64,000 nucleotides of DNA, taken from contig NZ_CP015961.1 of assembly GCF_001659785.1 (NCBI RefSeq), forward strand, positions 2,232,001-2,296,000. The letters run 5' to 3'. Positions 17,714 through 26,991 of this stretch are shown piece after piece. The stretch comes from Dietzia timorensis (GTDB lineage: Bacteria; Actinomycetota; Actinomycetes; Mycobacteriales; Mycobacteriaceae). The translations under genes and the position numbers were made by a program. The first letter of the stretch is position 1. Each line of letters starts with the position of its first letter. The notes below the pieces were generated by a model, which saw only the letters and a program-made list of their open reading frames with translations, did not search any database and was not told where the DNA came from.

Positions 17714-18157
17714 GTGCGCGATGACCAACGATTCCCAGGCGACCGCTCCGGCCCGAGGACGAAAGACGTCCTCTACACGGTGTTGTCCGCGCTCTTCGTC
17801 GTGGCGGGCATCATCATCGCGATCGCAGGAGGCGTGTGGCCCGGCGTGCTCTGTGCGGCGTTCTTCGGCGGCTGCACACTGGTCGGGATCCACGAGATTC
17901 TCGGCCCCGACGCCCCGGTCGCGAAGATCGCCGTCATCCTCGGCGGTTTTGTCATGGGCGTCGCGTGCTTCGCGTTCGGCTACGCGATTTCACGCCCCTT
18001 CTCCGAGACCCAGGTCAGCGGCGGTTGGAGAGGCGACACCTCGATGATTTTCGTCTGCATGTTCGGCGGCCTCTTCTTCACGCTCGGCTCGATCGCCGCC
18101 GCGGTGAAGGCGATCATCGATCGCCGCCGCATCAAGCGCCAGCAACGGTGGTATTAG
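17714..18157 (+). CDS. Small membrane protein, unknown function
   Basis: A 147-residue protein with four predicted membrane helices: DVLYTVLSALFVVAGIIIAI, WPGVLCAAFFGGCTLVGI, AKIAVILGGFVMGVACFAF and SMIFVCMFGGLFFTLGSIA. It has a basic C-terminus (RRRIKRQQRWY). The GTG start at 17714 has no Shine-Dalgarno but lies 8 bases after TAGGAT, so it is probably leaderless. Its stop overlaps the end of the convergent methyltransferase gene by 4 bases. No family was recognised. Confidence 0.65.
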   Translation: MRDDQRFPGDRSGPRTKDVLYTVLSALFVVAGIIIAIAGGVWPGVLCAAFFGGCTLVGIHEILGPDAPVAKIAVILGGFVMGVACFAFGYAISRPFSETQVSGGWRGDTSMIFVCMFGGLFFTLGSIAAAVKAIIDRRRIKRQQRWY

Positions 18158-18726
18158 CCTTCGATCAGCGGAACGAATGCGAAGCGCCCGTGGGCGGTCG
18201 TGGTGATTTCGCCGCCGGCCCTGCGGACGCGGAGCATTTCGCCGGCCACGGGTAGCACCAGCACTCCGCCGTCATCGAGCTGGTCCACGAGCACCTGCGG
18301 GAGCGTGCGGGCCTCGGCGGAGACGAGGATCCGGTGGAACGGTCCGGCCTCCGGCGCCCCCAACGTTCCCTCGAGTGCGGGAATGACGTCGGCGTTTCGA
18401 TACCCCAGGAAAGCCACGCGTTCGGCGGCGGTTCGGGCGAGCGGTGCGACCCGTTCCGTCCCGAGCACGGTCCCACCTGGACCCACGAGTTCGGCGAGAA
18501 TCGCCGTGGTCCATCCGGAGCCGGCGCCGACATCGAGCACGGAATCGCCGGGTCGCACATCGAGAAGCTCGAGCATTGTGCGCACGGTAAATGGCTGCGA
18601 ATTGGTCACCCCATGGCCGATGGGCAACGGCCGATCCTCCGCAGCGTGGGCGCGGACATTGTCGGGCAGGAACGTCTCGCGCGGAACCCGCGCCATCGCT
18701 TCGCGCACCCTGTCATCGACTGCCAT
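18154..18726 (-). CDS. Protein-L-isoaspartate O-methyltransferase-like protein
   Basis: A 190-residue SAM-dependent methyltransferase of the PCMT family, which repairs isoaspartyl residues in aged proteins. Motifs are VPRETFLPDN near the start, the substrate/active loop NSQPFTVRTMLELL, motif I VLDVGAGSGWTTAILAEL, then FHRILVSAEA and DDGGVLVLPV. It is shorter than E. coli Pcm (about 208). ATG 18726 is the chosen start; the frame is open upstream but would run across the divergent gene. Confidence 0.8.
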   Translation of the reverse strand: MAVDDRVREAMARVPRETFLPDNVRAHAAEDRPLPIGHGVTNSQPFTVRTMLELLDVRPGDSVLDVGAGSGWTTAILAELVGPGGTVLGTERVAPLARTAAERVAFLGYRNADVIPALEGTLGAPEAGPFHRILVSAEARTLPQVLVDQLDDGGVLVLPVAGEMLRVRRAGGEITTTAHGRFAFVPLIEG

Positions 18727-18769
18727 GCCACCATGGAAACGCACGAGCAGTCGCGAGACAAGGGTTCCC

Positions 18770-20272
18770 ATGGACGTGAGCGGCGTAATGGCCGTCGTCG
18801 ACGCGGGCGACTTCACCATCGCCCGCGAGATCATCATGCGCGGGGTCGCCGCGCTGTTCTTCCTCGCCTTTCTTTCCGGTTTTCGCCAGTTCCCAGCTCT
18901 GCTCGGCAAGAACGGGCTCTCCCCCGCGACTGAATTCATCCGTCGGACGTCATGGCGCCAGGGCCCCAGCGTGTTCCGGTGGCGGCGCACACCGTATTCG
19001 GACGGGCTCATGCGCATCGTGTGCGCGGTGGGCATGGCGCTCGCGGCGTCCGCCGTCATCGGAATCCCCCAGCTCGGGCCGGCCTGGGCGCCGATCCCGA
19101 TATTTCTCGCGATGTTGGGGCTATACCTGTCCATCGTGTCGATCGGGCAACGGTTCTACGGATTCGGTTGGGAGATGATGCTGCTCGAGGCCGGGTTCTT
19201 GGCCGGATTCCTCGGCTCGCACGCCGTCGACCCGCCCGCGCCGATCCTGCTATTCCTGTGCTGGATGGTATTCCGCGTCGAATTCGGTGCGGGGATGATC
19301 AAGTGGCGCGGCGACCCGCAATGGCGCAACCTCACCGCGATGGACTTCCACCACGAAACCCAGCCGATGCCGGGGCCGCTGTCGCGATGGGCGCATCTGC
19401 GTGCGCCGTGGTGGCACAAGGTCGAAACGGTCGGGAATTTCGTCGTACAACTCGGCGCGCCGTTCCTGTTGTTCCTGCCCCAGCCGATCGCCACGTTTGG
19501 CGCGCTCGCGATCATCGCCAGCCAGCTCGCGCTGGTGGTCACGGGGAACTACGCGTGGCTCAACTGGCTCACCATCATCCTCGCGACCGCCGCAATCAGC
19601 GATTCGACGCTTGCATGGTTCGGCGGCGGCCCGTGGCCGGGGTTGAGCTGGTTCGGAATCGAACCGCACACCACCGCGGAAACGCACGCGTCACCGCTGT
19701 GGTGGTCGGCCGGCATAATGGTCGTGTTCTTGTGGCTGCTGGTACTCAGCCGACGACCGCTGCTCAACCTGCTGTCGCCCAATCAACGAATGAACGCCGC
19801 GTTCAACGTATTCAAGCTGGTCAACGCCTACGGCGCATTCGGGTCGATGACGCGCGTGCGCCGCGAACTCATTATCGAGGGCACGCGTGCATGCGACCCG
19901 TCCGAGTCCGATTGGCTCCCCTATGAATTCAGGGGCAAACCGGGAGATGTGTATCGCACCCCGCGCCAGTTCGCGCCGTACCACCTGCGCCTGGACTGGC
20001 TCATGTGGTTCGCCGCGCTGGGCGCCTATCGCGAGCCGTGGTTCCGCGCGTTGCTCGTCCGGCTCGCCCAGGGCGATCGCGGCATTCGCACACTCTTACG
20101 GACCGATCCGTATGACGGCGGAGCTCCCGCTCTCCTCCGCGTCCGCGTCTTCGAGTACCGGTACGCTACATCCGTAGAGCGGCGTGAGACCGGGAGGTAC
20201 TGGACTCGCGAACTCCAGGGGACGCTCGTCCGCCCGTGCTCGCTCACCGACCTGAGCCCGCGCGACGAGTGA
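18770..20272 (+). CDS. Lipase maturation factor family membrane protein
   Basis: A 500-residue polytopic membrane protein of the LMF1 family. It has about 8-9 hydrophobic segments and the family's conserved core, FEFGAGM-like here as VEFGAGMIKWRGDPQW near residue 175, followed by FHHETQPMPGPLS and NYAWLNWLTIILA. The cytosolic C-terminal part holds GKPGDVYRTPRQFAPYHLRL and RLDWLMWFAA, also typical. In animals LMF1 matures dimeric lipases in the ER; the bacterial role is unknown. AAGGG precedes the ATG. It diverges from the methyltransferase gene with only a 43-base gap. Confidence 0.85.
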   Translation: MDVSGVMAVVDAGDFTIAREIIMRGVAALFFLAFLSGFRQFPALLGKNGLSPATEFIRRTSWRQGPSVFRWRRTPYSDGLMRIVCAVGMALAASAVIGIPQLGPAWAPIPIFLAMLGLYLSIVSIGQRFYGFGWEMMLLEAGFLAGFLGSHAVDPPAPILLFLCWMVFRVEFGAGMIKWRGDPQWRNLTAMDFHHETQPMPGPLSRWAHLRAPWWHKVETVGNFVVQLGAPFLLFLPQPIATFGALAIIASQLALVVTGNYAWLNWLTIILATAAISDSTLAWFGGGPWPGLSWFGIEPHTTAETHASPLWWSAGIMVVFLWLLVLSRRPLLNLLSPNQRMNAAFNVFKLVNAYGAFGSMTRVRRELIIEGTRACDPSESDWLPYEFRGKPGDVYRTPRQFAPYHLRLDWLMWFAALGAYREPWFRALLVRLAQGDRGIRTLLRTDPYDGGAPALLRVRVFEYRYATSVERRETGRYWTRELQGTLVRPCSLTDLSPRDE

Positions 20273-20299
20273 TTCCGCGCGGGTCAACAGCGCAACGAG

Positions 20300-21016
20300 T
20301 TACCACACGTCGTATGTTTCACGGCTGACGCTGAATCCATGTTCGCCGGCCACGCACGTCATGCCTGTCTCCCGGCTACCGCAACGCACGTTCGGCGTCG
20401 CTCCATCGATATCGGTGACAACGTCGAGATACGTCCCGTATGGCAGCTCGACGCCGGTTCCGCGAGAGGGCCACGAGCCTTGCTGTTTCCAGCGCTGCGG
20501 GGCGCCATCGCCGATGGAGCCCGGGTACCAGCCGATTACGTCGGGTGTCGTTTCCGGAATACCGTCGTTGTACCTGTTCGCCTCAGGCCACGGCTGATGC
20601 TCCCCGACGACACAGCCTGCGCCCTCTCCTGTGATGTGGCACTGGATATTCCCGGTGGGCGAGGTAAAGCGCGTGCCCGCGAGGCGACTGTTCCCGTTGC
20701 CCGTATAGGACAGTGCATCTCGTTCGGTGAGGTCCGAGAAGTCGGCGTTCTTCTTCGCGCCGGAGGACCGCTCGGCCGCCGTCGACGAGGAGGTCGCCGT
20801 CGTGGTGCCGCCGGATTCCGAGGTCGATTCGGTAGTCGATTCGGAGGTGGCCGACGATTCCGAAGCACTCTCCGTCGTTGAGGGGAACGTGGCTTCCACC
20901 GTCGTCATCGCCTCCCCCTCCGAACCATCGGATGACGAATTCACGGCATCTCCCAGACCGCACCCCGCTAGCATCGTCGCAAGTCCTACCACCGCGGCCG
21001 CCTGTCGTGCCCTCAT
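20300..21016 (-). CDS. Lipoprotein with Ser/Thr-rich linker, unknown function
   Basis: A 238-residue lipoprotein: signal peptide with lipobox MLAGC (Cys about residue 19), then a long low-complexity linker of Ser, Thr and Glu (residues about 35-85). A globular C-terminal domain has four cysteines in CHITGEGAGCVV and VRCGSRETGMTCVAG. The phrase FTSPTGNIQCHI resembles the 'TPSGNIGC' motif of small secreted actinobacterial domains (DUF6636-like, from memory). The linker probably spans the cell wall. Confidence 0.75.
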   Translation of the reverse strand: MRARQAAAVVGLATMLAGCGLGDAVNSSSDGSEGEAMTTVEATFPSTTESASESSATSESTTESTSESGGTTTATSSSTAAERSSGAKKNADFSDLTERDALSYTGNGNSRLAGTRFTSPTGNIQCHITGEGAGCVVGEHQPWPEANRYNDGIPETTPDVIGWYPGSIGDGAPQRWKQQGSWPSRGTGVELPYGTYLDVVTDIDGATPNVRCGSRETGMTCVAGEHGFSVSRETYDVW

Positions 21017-21225
21017 CCTCGACTCCCTCAGCTCGGCTATTCATTTGATCCGAACTATTTCGAATCCCACGACGTGTTTACGTTATCCGCATCCGCAGAA
21101 TTTCGTTTCGGAATTGCTCTATGGAATTCACCACATCGCCGAGTGTGGATCGCCCTCAGGCTAGGGTTGATACGGGTTCCCGAACCCGCATCTTCATATT
21201 TCGGCCGTTGTTCGCCGTGGCGCGC

Positions 21226-21249
21226 TTAGGGAACCCGATCATTCCCTAA
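21226..21249. promoter_or_regulatory. Operator-like inverted repeat in the bet operon leader
   Basis: TTAGGGAA-8 bases-TTCCCTAA, perfect 8-bp arms, immediately upstream of the GAAAGGAAGG ribosome-binding site of the choline transporter gene. It could be a repressor site or an RNA hairpin controlling access to the ribosome-binding site. Confidence 0.6.
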
Positions 21250-21263
21250 TCGAAAGGAAGGAC

Positions 21264-23441
21264 ATGGCTGATTCCGCCGAATTCGCGGCACCGGAATCGA
21301 ATGACACCACCGACGGAAGACCCGACACCGCCACGACACAGGCCACCCACTCGGCGGTGAACTGGCCGGTGTTCGCCGGCACCTCGGTGATCATCGTGGC
21401 GTTCGTGCTGTGGGCTGCGATCTGGCCCGACGCGGCATCGACCGCAATTTTCGGTGCGATGGACTGGGTGGCCACGAACTTCGGCTGGTATTACATCCTT
21501 ACCGCCACCATCGTCGTCGTATTCGTCATCGTCGTCGCATTCTCTCGCGTCGGGCGAACAAAGATGGGGCCCGACCATTCACGACCGAAGTTCAACCTCT
21601 TCACCTGGGCCGCGATGCTCTTTGCCGCCGGCATCGGCGTCGACCTGATGTTCTTCGGCATTTCCGGCCCGGCGACGAACTATCTGACCCCGCCCGACGT
21701 CGGCGCGATGAGCGACGAGGCCGCGCGCATGGCGCCGATCTGGACAATCTTTCACTACGGCATCCCTGGGTGGGCGATGTACGCGCTCATGGGCATGGCT
21801 TTCGGATTGTTCGCGTACCGCTACCACCTTCCCCTGAGCATTCGCTCGGCTCTCGCGCCGATTTTCGGCAAGCGCATCCACGGCGCCGCAGGACACACCG
21901 TCGAGATCGCCGCGACGATCGGCACCATCTTCGGCATCTCCGTATCCCTCGGTATCGGCGTCGTCTTCCTCAACTACGGCCTGTCAGAACTCTTCGGCGT
22001 TCCGAATTCGTTGTCCGTGCAGATAGCGCTGATGGCGCTGGCCGTTTTCATCACCATCGCCTCGACCGTGTCCGGCGTCGACAAGGGAATCCGCCGGCTC
22101 TCCGAGCTGAATGTGATCCTCGCGATCGTGCTCGCCCTGTGGGTTCTGTTCTCCGGACAGACCGCGCACATGCTCGACGCACTCGTCCAGAACATCGGCG
22201 ACTTCTTCTCCCGCTTCCCGTCGATGATGATGAACACCTTCGCCTACAGCACCGGCACCGCGGACTATCCCGCCGAACAGTGGAAGGCAGACTGGACGCT
22301 GTTCTTCTGGGCCTGGTGGATAGCGTGGGCGCCGTTCGTCTCGCTGTTCCTCGCCCGCATTTCCCGCGGTCGCACGCTGCGCCAGTTCGTCATCGGCGTC
22401 CTGCTCATCCCGTTTTCCTTCATCCTCATGTGGGTGTCGATCTTCGGGAACGCGGCGCTGAGCTTCTTCGATGACCAAGAGTTCCTCAATCAAGCCGTCG
22501 AGTTGCCCGAATCGGGCTTCTTCACCCTTCTCGAACAGTACCCGGGTTCGACGTTCACCATCTCGATTGCCGTGCTCACGGGAATGTTCTTCTACGTCAC
22601 CTCCGCCGACTCCGGCTCTCTCGTCATGGCGAACATGACCTCGAAACCGACAATGAACGATTCGGACGGACCACCGTGGCTGCGCATCGTCTGGGCGGTC
22701 ATCACCGGCGCCCTGACCCTTGTCATGTTGTTCATCGACGGCGTGTACACGCTGCAGGCGGCCACCGTCATGGTCGGTCTGCCATTGTCGATTCTCATCT
22801 ATCTCGTCATGTTCAGCCTGTGGAAGGTCCTCAAAACAGAGCAACTCGGTATCGACTCCCGCCAGGCGACGTTGCCCACCCTCCTCACCAGCCGCGTCCG
22901 TGACCAAGGGGAACGTGGAAATTGGCGTCAGCGCCTCAAGCACCGCATGTCGTATGCGAGCGAGACCGAAGCCGCGGACTTCGTGAGCAACGTCGCATCC
23001 CCGGCGATCGAAGAAGTCGCCGCAGAGATCAAGTCCATGGGCTTCGAGGTTTCCTGCCACCGAGGATCACACCCCGACAGCAACATCCCGTACATCGACC
23101 TCGTCGTCTCGTTCCCGAACTCGGAAGACTTCAAGTACCAGGCGTATCCAGTGGCCTACTCGGTGCCGAGCTTCGCAACCAACCTCGCTGCGGTTCGCGA
23201 TACCTACTACCGCGTGGAGATCTTCTCCATCCACGGTTCACGAGGTCGAGACATCATGGGCTACACCCAGGATCAGGTCATCACCGATGTCCTCGACGCG
23301 TACGACGCGCACATCGCGTACCTCAACCTCAGCGGAGACGGTAGCCTCGCGACCGGCGACGTCGCCGCGAACGTTCCGGAAGAATGGATCGACTCCGACC
23401 GTATCGATCCCTCCACGACCTCGGAAGAGGAGCACTCATGA
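21264..23441 (+). CDS. betT: BCCT-family choline transporter (BetT-like)
   Basis: A 725-residue betaine/carnitine/choline transporter with 12 membrane segments (residues about 35-530). The conserved stretch in TM8 is FWAWWIAWAPFVSLFLARI (about 348-366). The glycine-rich AAGIGVDLMFFG near 121-132 matches, as I recall, the proton-coupled choline carrier BetT rather than sodium-coupled BetP. A long cytosolic C-terminal domain (about 550-725) is also BetT-like. It is first in an operon with betB and betA (ATGA overlap with betB), so it supplies choline for betaine synthesis. Confidence 0.9.
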   Translation: MADSAEFAAPESNDTTDGRPDTATTQATHSAVNWPVFAGTSVIIVAFVLWAAIWPDAASTAIFGAMDWVATNFGWYYILTATIVVVFVIVVAFSRVGRTKMGPDHSRPKFNLFTWAAMLFAAGIGVDLMFFGISGPATNYLTPPDVGAMSDEAARMAPIWTIFHYGIPGWAMYALMGMAFGLFAYRYHLPLSIRSALAPIFGKRIHGAAGHTVEIAATIGTIFGISVSLGIGVVFLNYGLSELFGVPNSLSVQIALMALAVFITIASTVSGVDKGIRRLSELNVILAIVLALWVLFSGQTAHMLDALVQNIGDFFSRFPSMMMNTFAYSTGTADYPAEQWKADWTLFFWAWWIAWAPFVSLFLARISRGRTLRQFVIGVLLIPFSFILMWVSIFGNAALSFFDDQEFLNQAVELPESGFFTLLEQYPGSTFTISIAVLTGMFFYVTSADSGSLVMANMTSKPTMNDSDGPPWLRIVWAVITGALTLVMLFIDGVYTLQAATVMVGLPLSILIYLVMFSLWKVLKTEQLGIDSRQATLPTLLTSRVRDQGERGNWRQRLKHRMSYASETEAADFVSNVASPAIEEVAAEIKSMGFEVSCHRGSHPDSNIPYIDLVVSFPNSEDFKYQAYPVAYSVPSFATNLAAVRDTYYRVEIFSIHGSRGRDIMGYTQDQVITDVLDAYDAHIAYLNLSGDGSLATGDVAANVPEEWIDSDRIDPSTTSEEEHS

Positions 23442-24922
23442 CTGACTCCGTAGCAACCCTCTACATCGATGGAGCCTGGGTCCCGTCGTCCACCGGCGAC
23501 ACCCGCTCCATCATCTGCCCGGCCGACGGAACCGACGTCGGCGTGGTCTCCGAGGCGAGCACCGCCGACACCGAATCTGCGATCGCCGCGGCGCGCCGCG
23601 CTTTCGACTCTCGGGTGTGGGCGGACCGCCCGGCAGGCGAACGCGGCGATTTTCTTCTTGACGTCGCAGAGCAGCTCCGCCGGCGGAAGGACGAATTCGC
23701 CCGCGCAGAAGCTCTCGATACCGGCAAGCGCCTGGTCGAGGCCGAAGGCGATATGGACGACATCATCGCCTGCTTCCGCTTCTTCGGAAAGATCGCCGAC
23801 CACGATCCGGGACGGCTCGTCGACGCCGGGGACAACTCGGTCATCTCCCGCGTCGTGTACGAGCCGATCGGCGTGTGCGGAATGATCACGCCCTGGAACT
23901 TCCCGCTGCTCCAGGCCTCGTGGAAGATCGCGCCCGCACTAGCGGCCGGGAACTCCTTCGTTATCAAGCCCGCCGAGCTCACGCCCCACACGACGATCCT
24001 CATCCTCGACGTCATCGACAAACTAGGCCTTCCTGCGGGAGTCGCGAACCTCGTTCTTGGCGACGGCGGGACGGTCGGCGCTCCCCTGTCCAGCCATCCG
24101 GACATCGATCTCGTCTCGTTCACCGGCGGCCTGGTCACCGGTCGCAAGATCGCCGAAGCAGCAGCTCCGGGCATCAAGAAGGTCGCGCTCGAGCTCGGCG
24201 GGAAGAACCCGAACGTCGTCTTCGCCGATGCGGACTTCGATGCGGCGGTAGACAATGCCCTCAACGCCGGGTTCGTGGATTCCGGCCTCGTCTGTTCAGC
24301 GGGCACCCGGCTCATCGTCCAGGACACCATCGCGGAGAAGTTTGTCGACGCTCTCGTTCGACGTGCCGAGGGCATTGTCATGGGCGGCCCGCTCGACGAG
24401 AACGCGGAAACCGGTCCGCTGATCTCCGAGGCACACCGCGACAAGGTCACCGACTACGTCAAGCGCGGTGTCGACGCAGGTGCACGGCTGCGTACAGGCG
24501 GCCACTGGGGAGGCCCGGAGCACGAGAAGGGATACTTCTACGCGCCGACGATTCTCGACCAGTGCACCAAGGACAACCCCGCCGTCATCGAAGAGGGTTT
24601 CGGCCCTGTCATCACGGTCGAGACCTTCTCTACGGAAGAAGAGGCCGTCGAGATCGCCAACCACACCGAGTACGGTCTCGCGGGTGCCGTGTGGTCCTCT
24701 GACGCCGGCACCGCCAACCGCGTCTCGCGCCGACTGCGTCACGGCACCATCTGGATCAACGACTACCACCCGTATGTGCCGCAGGCCGAGTGGGGCGGGT
24801 TCAAGATGTCCGGTGTCGGCCGCGAGCTCGGCCTTTCCGGCCTCGACGAATACCGCGAGGCCAAGCACATCTATCAGAACACCGAGCCCGCCGTGTCCGG
24901 TTGGTTCCCGGTCAAGGACTAA
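23438..24922 (+). CDS. betB: Betaine-aldehyde dehydrogenase
   Basis: A 494-residue NAD(P)-dependent aldehyde dehydrogenase that oxidises betaine aldehyde to glycine betaine. Catalytic residues are visible: Asn in TPWNFPLLQ (about 154), Glu in LELGGKNPN (about 252) and Cys in DSGLVCSAGTR (about 286). The coenzyme-binding FTGGLVTGRKIAEAA varies from the usual FTGS (second Gly for Ser). Its start overlaps the transporter stop by ATGA. Its place between a BetT-like transporter and a GMC choline dehydrogenase fixes the role well. Confidence 0.92.
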   Translation: MTDSVATLYIDGAWVPSSTGDTRSIICPADGTDVGVVSEASTADTESAIAAARRAFDSRVWADRPAGERGDFLLDVAEQLRRRKDEFARAEALDTGKRLVEAEGDMDDIIACFRFFGKIADHDPGRLVDAGDNSVISRVVYEPIGVCGMITPWNFPLLQASWKIAPALAAGNSFVIKPAELTPHTTILILDVIDKLGLPAGVANLVLGDGGTVGAPLSSHPDIDLVSFTGGLVTGRKIAEAAAPGIKKVALELGGKNPNVVFADADFDAAVDNALNAGFVDSGLVCSAGTRLIVQDTIAEKFVDALVRRAEGIVMGGPLDENAETGPLISEAHRDKVTDYVKRGVDAGARLRTGGHWGGPEHEKGYFYAPTILDQCTKDNPAVIEEGFGPVITVETFSTEEEAVEIANHTEYGLAGAVWSSDAGTANRVSRRLRHGTIWINDYHPYVPQAEWGGFKMSGVGRELGLSGLDEYREAKHIYQNTEPAVSGWFPVKD

Positions 24923-24962
24923 TCAATAACGTCGAGTGTGAGAAAGGTTTAGGCGACCGAAT

Positions 24963-26546
24963 ATGCCCGAAAACAACAAGCCGTCCGAGAATCCCATCAC
25001 CGAGTACGACTACGTCATCGTCGGCGGCGGCTCCGCCGGCGCGGCGCTGGCTGCGAGGCTCTCCGAGGATCCCGGCGTCGAGGTGGCCTTGCTCGAGGCC
25101 GGCGACTCCGACCTCGACCACCAGGAGGTGCTCGAGCTCAAGCGATGGATGGAGTTGCTCGAATCCGGACTCGACTGGGACTACCCGATCGAGCCGCAGG
25201 AAAACGGCAACTCGTTCATGCGCCACGCACGCGCGAAGGTGCTCGGCGGCTGCTCATCGCACAATTCCTGCATCGCGTTCCATCCGCCGGCCGAGGATAT
25301 GGACCTGTGGGAATCCCTCGGCGCCGAGGGATGGAACGCCGAGACGATACTTCCGCTCATCAAGCGCCTCGAGACCAATGCCCGAGGCGGCGAGCAACAC
25401 GGCACCGATGGTCCGGTTCACATCATGGACGCGCCCCCGGAGGACCCGTTGGGCGTCGCCATCCTCGACGCGTGCGAGCAGGCGGGCATCCCCCGCGCCC
25501 AGTTCAACGAGTTCTCCACCGTCGTCACCGGTGCGAACTGGTTCCAAGTCAATCGAAAAGCCGACGGCACCCGCTCGTCGTCCTCGGTGTCGTACCTGCA
25601 CCCGAACATGGGCCGAGAGAACCTGCACGTGCTCACCGGCCACAGGGTCATGCAAGTTCTCTTCGACGAGAACAATCGCGCCGTCGGCGTCGAATACGTC
25701 AACAACGCCTTTGGCCGCTCCTCGCTGATGTACGCCCGAAAGGAAGTCATCCTGTCTGCGGGCGCAATCGATACCCCGAAGCTGCTCATGCTCTCGGGCA
25801 TCGGCCCTTCCGAGCATTTGTCCGAGCTCGGCATCGACGTACGCGTCGATTCCCCGGGCGTGGGCTCGAACCTGCAGGATCACCCGGAAGCCGTCATCTC
25901 GTGGGAATCCACACAGAAAATGACCCGTGATTCCACCCAGTGGTGGGAGATCGGCATCTTCGCCGCCACCGAGGACGGACTCGATCTACCGGATCTGATG
26001 ATGCATTACGGCTCGGTTCCGTTCGACATGCACACCCGCCGACAGGGCTACCCCACCTCGCCGGAGTCTTTCGCGCTGACACCGAACGTCACCCACGCCA
26101 AGTCGCGGGGAACGGTTCGGCTGCGTTCGATCGACTTCCGCGATAAGCCCAAGGTCGATCCGCGCTACTTCACCGACCCCGAGGGCCACGATATGGCGGT
26201 CGCGGTCGCGGGCATCAAGAAGGCTCGCGAGATCGTCGCCCAGTCCTCGATGGATTCCTTCCGTGGGCGCGAGCTCTTCCCGGGCGAGAACGTGCAGTCG
26301 GACGAGGAGATCGCCGATTACGTGGCGAAGACGCACAACACCGTGTACCACCCGGCCGGATCGTGCCGGATGGGCGCGGTGGACGACGACATGTCTCCGC
26401 TCGATCCGCAGCTGCGTGTCAAGGGCATCACCGGTCTGCGCGTCGTCGATGGTTCGGTCATGCCGCAGCTGACGGCGGTCAATCCGAACATCACGACGAT
26501 GCTCATCGGCGAACGCGCCTCGGACCTGATCAAGGCCGATCAGTAG
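24963..26546 (+). CDS. betA: Choline dehydrogenase (GMC oxidoreductase)
   Basis: A 527-residue FAD-dependent GMC oxidoreductase that converts choline to betaine aldehyde. It has the N-terminal dinucleotide fold DYVIVGGGSAGAALAARL near residue 14, GMC signature 1 around VLGGCSSHNSCIAFH, signature 2 GAIDTPKLLMLSGIGP, the active-site His in NTVYHPAGSCRMG, and the C-terminal NPNITTMLIGERASDLI. It is last in the bet operon, 40 bases after betB, and followed by a GC-rich hairpin. Confidence 0.92.
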   Translation: MPENNKPSENPITEYDYVIVGGGSAGAALAARLSEDPGVEVALLEAGDSDLDHQEVLELKRWMELLESGLDWDYPIEPQENGNSFMRHARAKVLGGCSSHNSCIAFHPPAEDMDLWESLGAEGWNAETILPLIKRLETNARGGEQHGTDGPVHIMDAPPEDPLGVAILDACEQAGIPRAQFNEFSTVVTGANWFQVNRKADGTRSSSSVSYLHPNMGRENLHVLTGHRVMQVLFDENNRAVGVEYVNNAFGRSSLMYARKEVILSAGAIDTPKLLMLSGIGPSEHLSELGIDVRVDSPGVGSNLQDHPEAVISWESTQKMTRDSTQWWEIGIFAATEDGLDLPDLMMHYGSVPFDMHTRRQGYPTSPESFALTPNVTHAKSRGTVRLRSIDFRDKPKVDPRYFTDPEGHDMAVAVAGIKKAREIVAQSSMDSFRGRELFPGENVQSDEEIADYVAKTHNTVYHPAGSCRMGAVDDDMSPLDPQLRVKGITGLRVVDGSVMPQLTAVNPNITTMLIGERASDLIKADQ

Positions 26547-26572
26547 CCGACACCACGACGACGAGCTCCACT

Positions 26573-26605
26573 CGGGGCGTCTCACCTCACCGGTGGGGCG
26601 CCCCG
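26573..26605 (+). terminator. Probable terminator of the bet operon
   Basis: CGGGGCG (26573-26579) pairs with CGCCCCG (26599-26605), followed by TTTGCCGTTT. It lies between betA and the convergent DUF2316 gene. Confidence 0.6.
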
Positions 26606-26613
26606 TTTGCCGT

Positions 26614-26922
26614 TTAGCCGAAGTCATGACGCGGAGCAGCGCGCAGATCGAACCATTGCGTCGCCCGCTGCTTGTTCGCATCGGTGAGCACCGAGTACGG
26701 TTCGACGTGGACTCCGCGATCTCGCACCGCCGCCACCAGGTAGTCGCGGAGTTCCCACGCGTCGACCGGGTCGGTCGAGTCGTTCCCGCCGAGTGTCGCT
26801 GCCAGACGCCGAGAATCCCACTCGAGATCTGCGAGCACGTCAGCGTACGTCAACCCCGTTGCGTCGAGATGCGCCCGGTGCTCTTCGGCTGTGGCTTCCA
26901 TTTGGTTTCGCGTCAATGACAC
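26614..26922 (-). CDS. DUF2316 family protein
   Basis: A 102-residue cytoplasmic protein of the DUF2316 family: MSLTRNQMEATAEEH start, predicted helix-turn-helix-like LTYADVLADLEWDSRRLAATL, then the family's WELRDYLVAAVRDRG and final YSVLTDANKQRATQWF. It starts at GTG with GAGGGGAG upstream. Its function is unknown. It is convergent with betA. Confidence 0.8.
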   Translation of the reverse strand: MSLTRNQMEATAEEHRAHLDATGLTYADVLADLEWDSRRLAATLGGNDSTDPVDAWELRDYLVAAVRDRGVHVEPYSVLTDANKQRATQWFDLRAAPRHDFG

Positions 26923-26991
26923 GTGGCACTCCCCTCGCCTTATACTTCGATTTCACGGCGGTACCGTACGTCCCGGCGTCGTAAAAGGTCC

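Noticed and set aside
21984-23060. 358-codon open frame opposite the BCCT transporter
   Set aside because: Charged, repetitive translation typical of the antisense of membrane-protein genes; no start signal.
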